Shown: positions 7,004-8,794 of the stretch, one piece after another
Layout: each line of letters begins with the position of its first letter
How positions within the stretch are numbered: position 1 is the stretch's first letter
Source of the DNA: Thiohalomonas sp.
GTDB taxonomy: Bacteria; Pseudomonadota; Gammaproteobacteria; GRL18
Length of the DNA stretch: 8,794 nt
Assembly (NCBI GenBank): GCA_023864145.1
Contig: JAIVER010000043.1
Location: 1-8,794, forward strand
Reading direction: 5' to 3'
Notes under the pieces: model-generated
Database searches by the model: none
What the model was told of the DNA's origin: nothing
The model's input: the letters and a program-made list of their open reading frames with translations, nothing else
Program-made: the position numbers and the translations under genes

Positions 7004-7905
7004 TGTCGGAACATAATCCTTTTCCAGACGAAGGTAATACAGGACATATTTGGGATGATAATCTAAGAGAATTAGACAATCCCCCACCAAACTGGTGGAT
7101 GATGGCCTGCTATGCCAGTATTGCGTTTATTATCGGCTATGTTGTTATCTACCCAGCTATTCCTATGTTTGATAGTTACAACATAGGTGAAGTCGTCGAA
7201 GGTGGTGTTATCAAAGGTGGTATTACTAAAGGTGTGACTGGTTGGACTGCGATTGCTGAATACAAAGCTGCATTAGCAGAAGTTGAAGCCGTACGTAAGC
7301 CTTATGAAAATAAAATTGCGGCTATGTCAGCCAAAGAAATTCTTGCTGATGAAGGTCTTTCTACTTATGTAGAACATTCAGGCAAGGTGATTTTTGGTGA
7401 TAACTGTGCAGCATGTCATGGTACTGGTGGTGCGGGTAACGTTGGTTATCCTGTACTGGCAGATGATGACTGGTTATTTGGCGGCACTATCGAGCAAATT
7501 CAGACTACGATTAGCACTGGTAAGAAAGGTATGATGACTGCTTACGCGGCCACTTTATCTGAAGCTGAAATCGACACTCTGGCGAACTATGTTGTTGGTT
7601 TGAGTGAAGGTCAGAGCGATGAGAAAGGTAAAGCTTTATTCCAGTCTAATGCATGTTTTGCATGTCATGGTATGGATGCAAAAGGTATGGCTGCTCTAGG
7701 CTCTGCAAATCTGACAGACGGCATCTGGCGCTTTGATGAAGCTGACAAATTAGCAAGTGCCAAGCGCACTATTGCTCATGGTGTTAATGCATTTGGTGAT
7801 GCAAAAACCAGAAATGCTGAGATGCCTTCATTTAAAGATAAACTGTCTGAAGCTGATATTAAGAAGATGGCTGTTTATGTTTATAAATTTGGAGGCGGTA
7901 AATAA
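7003..7905 (+). CDS. ccoP: cbb3-type oxidase diheme subunit CcoP
   Basis: The 300-residue diheme cytochrome c subunit that accepts electrons from soluble or membrane cytochromes and feeds CcoO. The N-terminus has the family run HIWDDNLRELDNPPPNWW (15-32) leading into one membrane helix (about 31-54). Two cytochrome c domains follow: CAACH (135-139), with Met177/Met178 as candidate axial ligands, and CFACH (218-222) in the typical CHGMDAKG context, with Met274 in AEMPSF. The single helix makes it the one-anchor CcoP type rather than the two-helix P. stutzeri type. The start is ATG 7003 with GGAG (6991-6994) 8 bases upstream and a one-base overlap with ccoQ. The stop lies within the long inverted repeat that follows. 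Confidence 0.96.
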   Translation: MSEHNPFPDEGNTGHIWDDNLRELDNPPPNWWMMACYASIAFIIGYVVIYPAIPMFDSYNIGEVVEGGVIKGGITKGVTGWTAIAEYKAALAEVEAVRKPYENKIAAMSAKEILADEGLSTYVEHSGKVIFGDNCAACHGTGGAGNVGYPVLADDDWLFGGTIEQIQTTISTGKKGMMTAYAATLSEAEIDTLANYVVGLSEGQSDEKGKALFQSNACFACHGMDAKGMAALGSANLTDGIWRFDEADKLASAKRTIAHGVNAFGDAKTRNAEMPSFKDKLSEADIKKMAVYVYKFGGGK

Positions 7906-7938
7906 TACCTTATTTCATAATATGAAATAAGGTATTAT
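7902..7938. repeat. 18-bp perfect inverted repeat spanning the ccoP stop
   Basis: ATAATACCTTATTTCATA (7902-7919) is exactly reverse-complementary to 7921-7938, around a single central A at 7920. In RNA it would form a stem of about 16 bp with a small loop and includes the ccoP stop (7903-7905). No U-tract follows, so it is not a standard intrinsic terminator. It could stabilise the 3' end of ccoNOQP mRNA, be a processing site, or act as a bidirectional terminator. Confidence 0.85.
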
Positions 7939-7989
7939 CATGCTAATATTTTATTTCAGTGTCCAGTCTTTGATTAAAATAACTATTAA

Positions 7990-8003
7990 ATGATTTTGAT
8001 CAA
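7990..8003 (+). promoter_or_regulatory. FNR/ANR-like box upstream of the 38-residue membrane protein
   Basis: ATGAT-TTTG-ATCAA matches the FNR consensus at 9 of 10 positions. Its centre (7996.5) is 41.5 bases before the start site predicted by the -10 at 8026-8031, the class II FNR activation geometry. Confidence 0.7.
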
Positions 8004-8025
8004 TTGGATACTGAGATAAAAACGC

Positions 8026-8031
8026 TATGAT
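8026..8031 (+). promoter_or_regulatory. -10 element paired with the FNR-like box
   Basis: TATGAT matches 5 of 6 bases of TATAAT and occupies -12 to -7 if transcription starts at 8038, which puts the FNR-like box at -41.5. No good -35 is seen, as expected for an activator-dependent class II promoter. Confidence 0.6.
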
Positions 8032-8100
8032 GAAGCTTAAGTTAAGCACAAGAAGAATTTTTCTATTAGTGCTTATCCTAGTTGATATAGAGGTGTTCAA

Positions 8101-8217
8101 ATGAATGATGCTGTATTTTGGGGTTCGATCGGAGCTGTTGTTATCTGTGTTGTAATCTTTGTTTATATTGGCTTTATGGCCATGAAGAAAATCAATACCG
8201 ATCACAGTGAAGACTAA
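8101..8217 (+). CDS. 38-residue single-span membrane protein, CcoM-like candidate
   Basis: A small gene easily missed by length cut-offs. The product starts MNDAVFWGSIG, has one hydrophobic helix at about 5-28 (AVVICVVIFVYIGF in its middle), then MKKIN and an acidic end (HSED). GAGG (8090-8093) lies 7 bases before ATG 8101. A promoter with an FNR-like box lies upstream and a strong terminator 16 bases after the stop, so it forms its own transcription unit. CcoM of P. stutzeri is a helix of similar size that associates with cbb3 oxidase; this protein agrees in size, topology and setting, but I cannot show sequence homology by eye. Other tiny membrane families such as DUF3149 are alternatives. 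I am confident it is a gene, less so of its role. Confidence 0.75.
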   Translation: MNDAVFWGSIGAVVICVVIFVYIGFMAMKKINTDHSED

Positions 8218-8233
8218 AGATACTTAATGCTGT

Positions 8234-8266
8234 AAAAAAAGAGAGGTTTAGCCTCTCTTTTTTTTT
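8234..8266 (+). terminator. Intrinsic terminator after the small membrane protein gene
   Basis: Stem GAGAGG (8241-8246) pairs with CCTCTC (8252-8257) around a 5-base loop, extended by A7 (8234-8240) against the T-run that follows (8258-8266, nine T). The flanking A and T tracts could also let it work on the minus strand. Confidence 0.92.
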
Positions 8267-8352
8267 GTATTTTTAAGTGAATTAAAACGTTTGTGTAACA
8301 TAACTAAAGTTTAGAGCGATAGCTCACCCTTGAGTGGCCTGTTTTTCTCAAA

Positions 8353-8365
8353 TGTTCTTTAACAA
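8353..8365 (+). promoter_or_regulatory. boxA-like element of an rRNA-operon-type leader
   Basis: TGTTCTTTAACAA is close to the E. coli rrn boxA context TGCTCTTTAACAA (one difference), the NusB/NusE antitermination site before 16S genes. The bases after it, including GAAGTGTG, are loosely reminiscent of an rrn leader, but no 16S gene follows. It may be a displaced rrn leader fragment or a chance match. Confidence 0.4.
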
Positions 8366-8383
8366 ATTATTTATAACAAGCTG

Positions 8384-8415
8384 ATTTGAAGTGTGTTTAT
8401 ACAAATACTTCAAAT
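8384..8415. repeat. 9-bp inverted repeat after the boxA-like element
   Basis: ATTTGAAGT (8384-8392) and ACTTCAAAT (8407-8415) are perfect reverse complements around a 14-base loop. It could be a hairpin of the leader-like segment or one end of a small mobile element. Confidence 0.55.
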
Positions 8416-8615
8416 TGCTTTAATATATCCGTGTCAGGCGGCTGGAATTTTTGGGACTTTAGGTTCCACCAGTCTCTGATCCGAACATGCGAAAAATACT
8501 TTAGCAAGCCTAAACGTATTCGGCCTGCAGTGACAGCTTTATTTCTTTGCCATGGAGCATTGGTTAACAAACCATCAAGTTTATCAGGACATTTGATGGC
8601 CAGTAATTGTGGCAA
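8397..8615 (-). CDS. Unrecognised short frame, possible remnant of a mobile-element gene
   Basis: A 72-residue minus-strand frame, open further upstream to a TGA near 8650. It has protein-like composition, with stretches such as TAGRIRLGLLKYFSHVR and a Trp pair in RDWWN, but I cannot name a family. The plus strand of the same block (8386-8628) is also open for 80 residues, so the coding strand, if any, is unclear. No ribosome binding site or ATG supports the minus frame (its start is TTG). The setting next to a transposase start suggests debris or a repeat. Low confidence that it is expressed. Confidence 0.2.
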   Translation of the reverse strand: MPQLLAIKCPDKLDGLLTNAPWQRNKAVTAGRIRLGLLKYFSHVRIRDWWNLKSQKFQPPDTDILKQFEVFV

Positions 8616-8629
8616 GATATACCCATGAC

Positions 8630-8654
8630 CTATGAAAATGCTTGATTTTCATAG
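8630..8654. repeat. 9-bp inverted repeat just upstream of the transposase start
   Basis: CTATGAAAA (8630-8638) pairs perfectly with TTTTCATAG (8646-8654) around 7 bases. It lies 22 bases before the transposase ATG, where the left end of an IS630-type element would be expected, so it may be part of the element end. Confidence 0.5.
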
Positions 8655-8676
8655 AGAAGAAGATCAAAATTATCCA

Positions 8677-8794
8677 ATGACGCAAATTACTCTTACAGCC
8701 CATTAAAAATCAGCTCTAGAAATGCAACATAAGCATTCTGGAAATGGAAAAGAACGAGATAGAATCAAAGCCATCCTACTTTGCTCTGAAGGCT
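8677..8794 (+). pseudogene. Start of an IS630-family transposase, with in-frame TAA, cut by the window edge
   Basis: From ATG 8677 the frame reads MTQITLTAH, TAA (8704-8706), then KSALEMQHKHSG and RDRIKAILLCSEG. The pattern of LT, LE, H, then RDRIKA-LL-SEGW is typical of the N-terminal helix-turn-helix of IS630/Tc1-mariner-type transposases. The stop falls where the family commonly has Gln (CAA to TAA is the simplest change), so this copy is probably inactive unless it restarts at ATG 8722. The rest lies beyond the window, so neither the DDE domain nor the right end can be judged. Confidence 0.65.

Larger units (their letters stand above)
8218..8676. other. Gap holding a terminator, rrn-leader-like segment and probable mobile remnants
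   Basis: After the terminator at 8234-8266, no gene is convincingly supported until the transposase start at 8677. Seen: a GAGC-GATA-GCTC mini hairpin (8314-8325), a boxA-like element (8353-8365), a 9-bp inverted repeat (8384-8415), a block open on both strands (about 8397-8628), and a second 9-bp inverted repeat (8630-8654). No tRNA or 16S gene is visible. Confidence 0.55.

Noticed and set aside
7951..8205. 84-residue minus-strand frame
   Set aside because: It overlaps the FNR box, promoter and the 38-residue gene, whose signals all point to the plus strand; its translation is low-complexity and unrecognised.
3666..8706. Reassignment of TAA to glutamine, suggested by two in-frame TAA codons at Gln positions
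   Set aside because: bioH, bioD, ccoN, ccoO, ccoQ and ccoP all end at TAA exactly at expected protein ends, so TAA works as a stop.

Overview
This window looks like chromosomal DNA from a low- to mid-GC gammaproteobacterium. The support is the BioH/BioC/BioD set, with BioC of the long gammaproteobacterial form, an FNR/ANR-type regulator, a complete ccoNOQP cbb3 oxidase operon, FNR-like boxes, and an rrn-leader-like boxA. I cannot name the genus; free-living sulfur- or methane-oxidising lineages are only a guess.

Layout, all genes on the + strand. (1) Positions 102-2575 hold bioH, bioC and bioD: the pimelate arm of biotin synthesis (BioC methylates malonyl-ACP, BioH removes the methyl ester) plus dethiobiotin synthetase. 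bioC starts at TTG with a good ribosome binding site, and bioC/bioD overlap by ATGA. bioF, bioA and bioB are not here. (2) Positions 2777-3472 encode an unrecognised 231-residue protein with one N-terminal membrane anchor, followed 4 bases later by an FNR-family gene (3477-4247). That gene is broken by an in-frame TAA at codon 64, where the family has Gln, most simply CAA changed to TAA. An ATG directly follows the stop, so a regulator without the N-terminal cluster cysteines could be made by restart. (3) Positions 4599-7905 hold ccoN, ccoO, ccoQ and ccoP, tightly packed and translationally coupled from ccoO on. A 9/10 FNR-like box lies upstream of ccoN. (4) An 18-bp perfect inverted repeat spans the ccoP stop. 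After it comes a separately promoted 38-residue single-span membrane protein (8101-8217) that resembles CcoM in size and layout. Its promoter has a 9/10 FNR box and a TATGAT -10 at exactly class II FNR spacing, and it ends in a strong intrinsic terminator. (5) From about 8280 to the end the DNA looks like mobile or rearranged sequence: a boxA-like rrn leader fragment with no 16S gene, an inverted repeat, a block open on both strands, and the start of an IS630-type transposase with its own in-frame TAA.

The respiratory part forms one theme: an oxygen-sensing regulator next to the high-affinity terminal oxidase it would normally control, with FNR-like sites before both ccoN and the small gene. 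The main surprise is that the regulator reading frame is interrupted while its putative targets and sites look intact.
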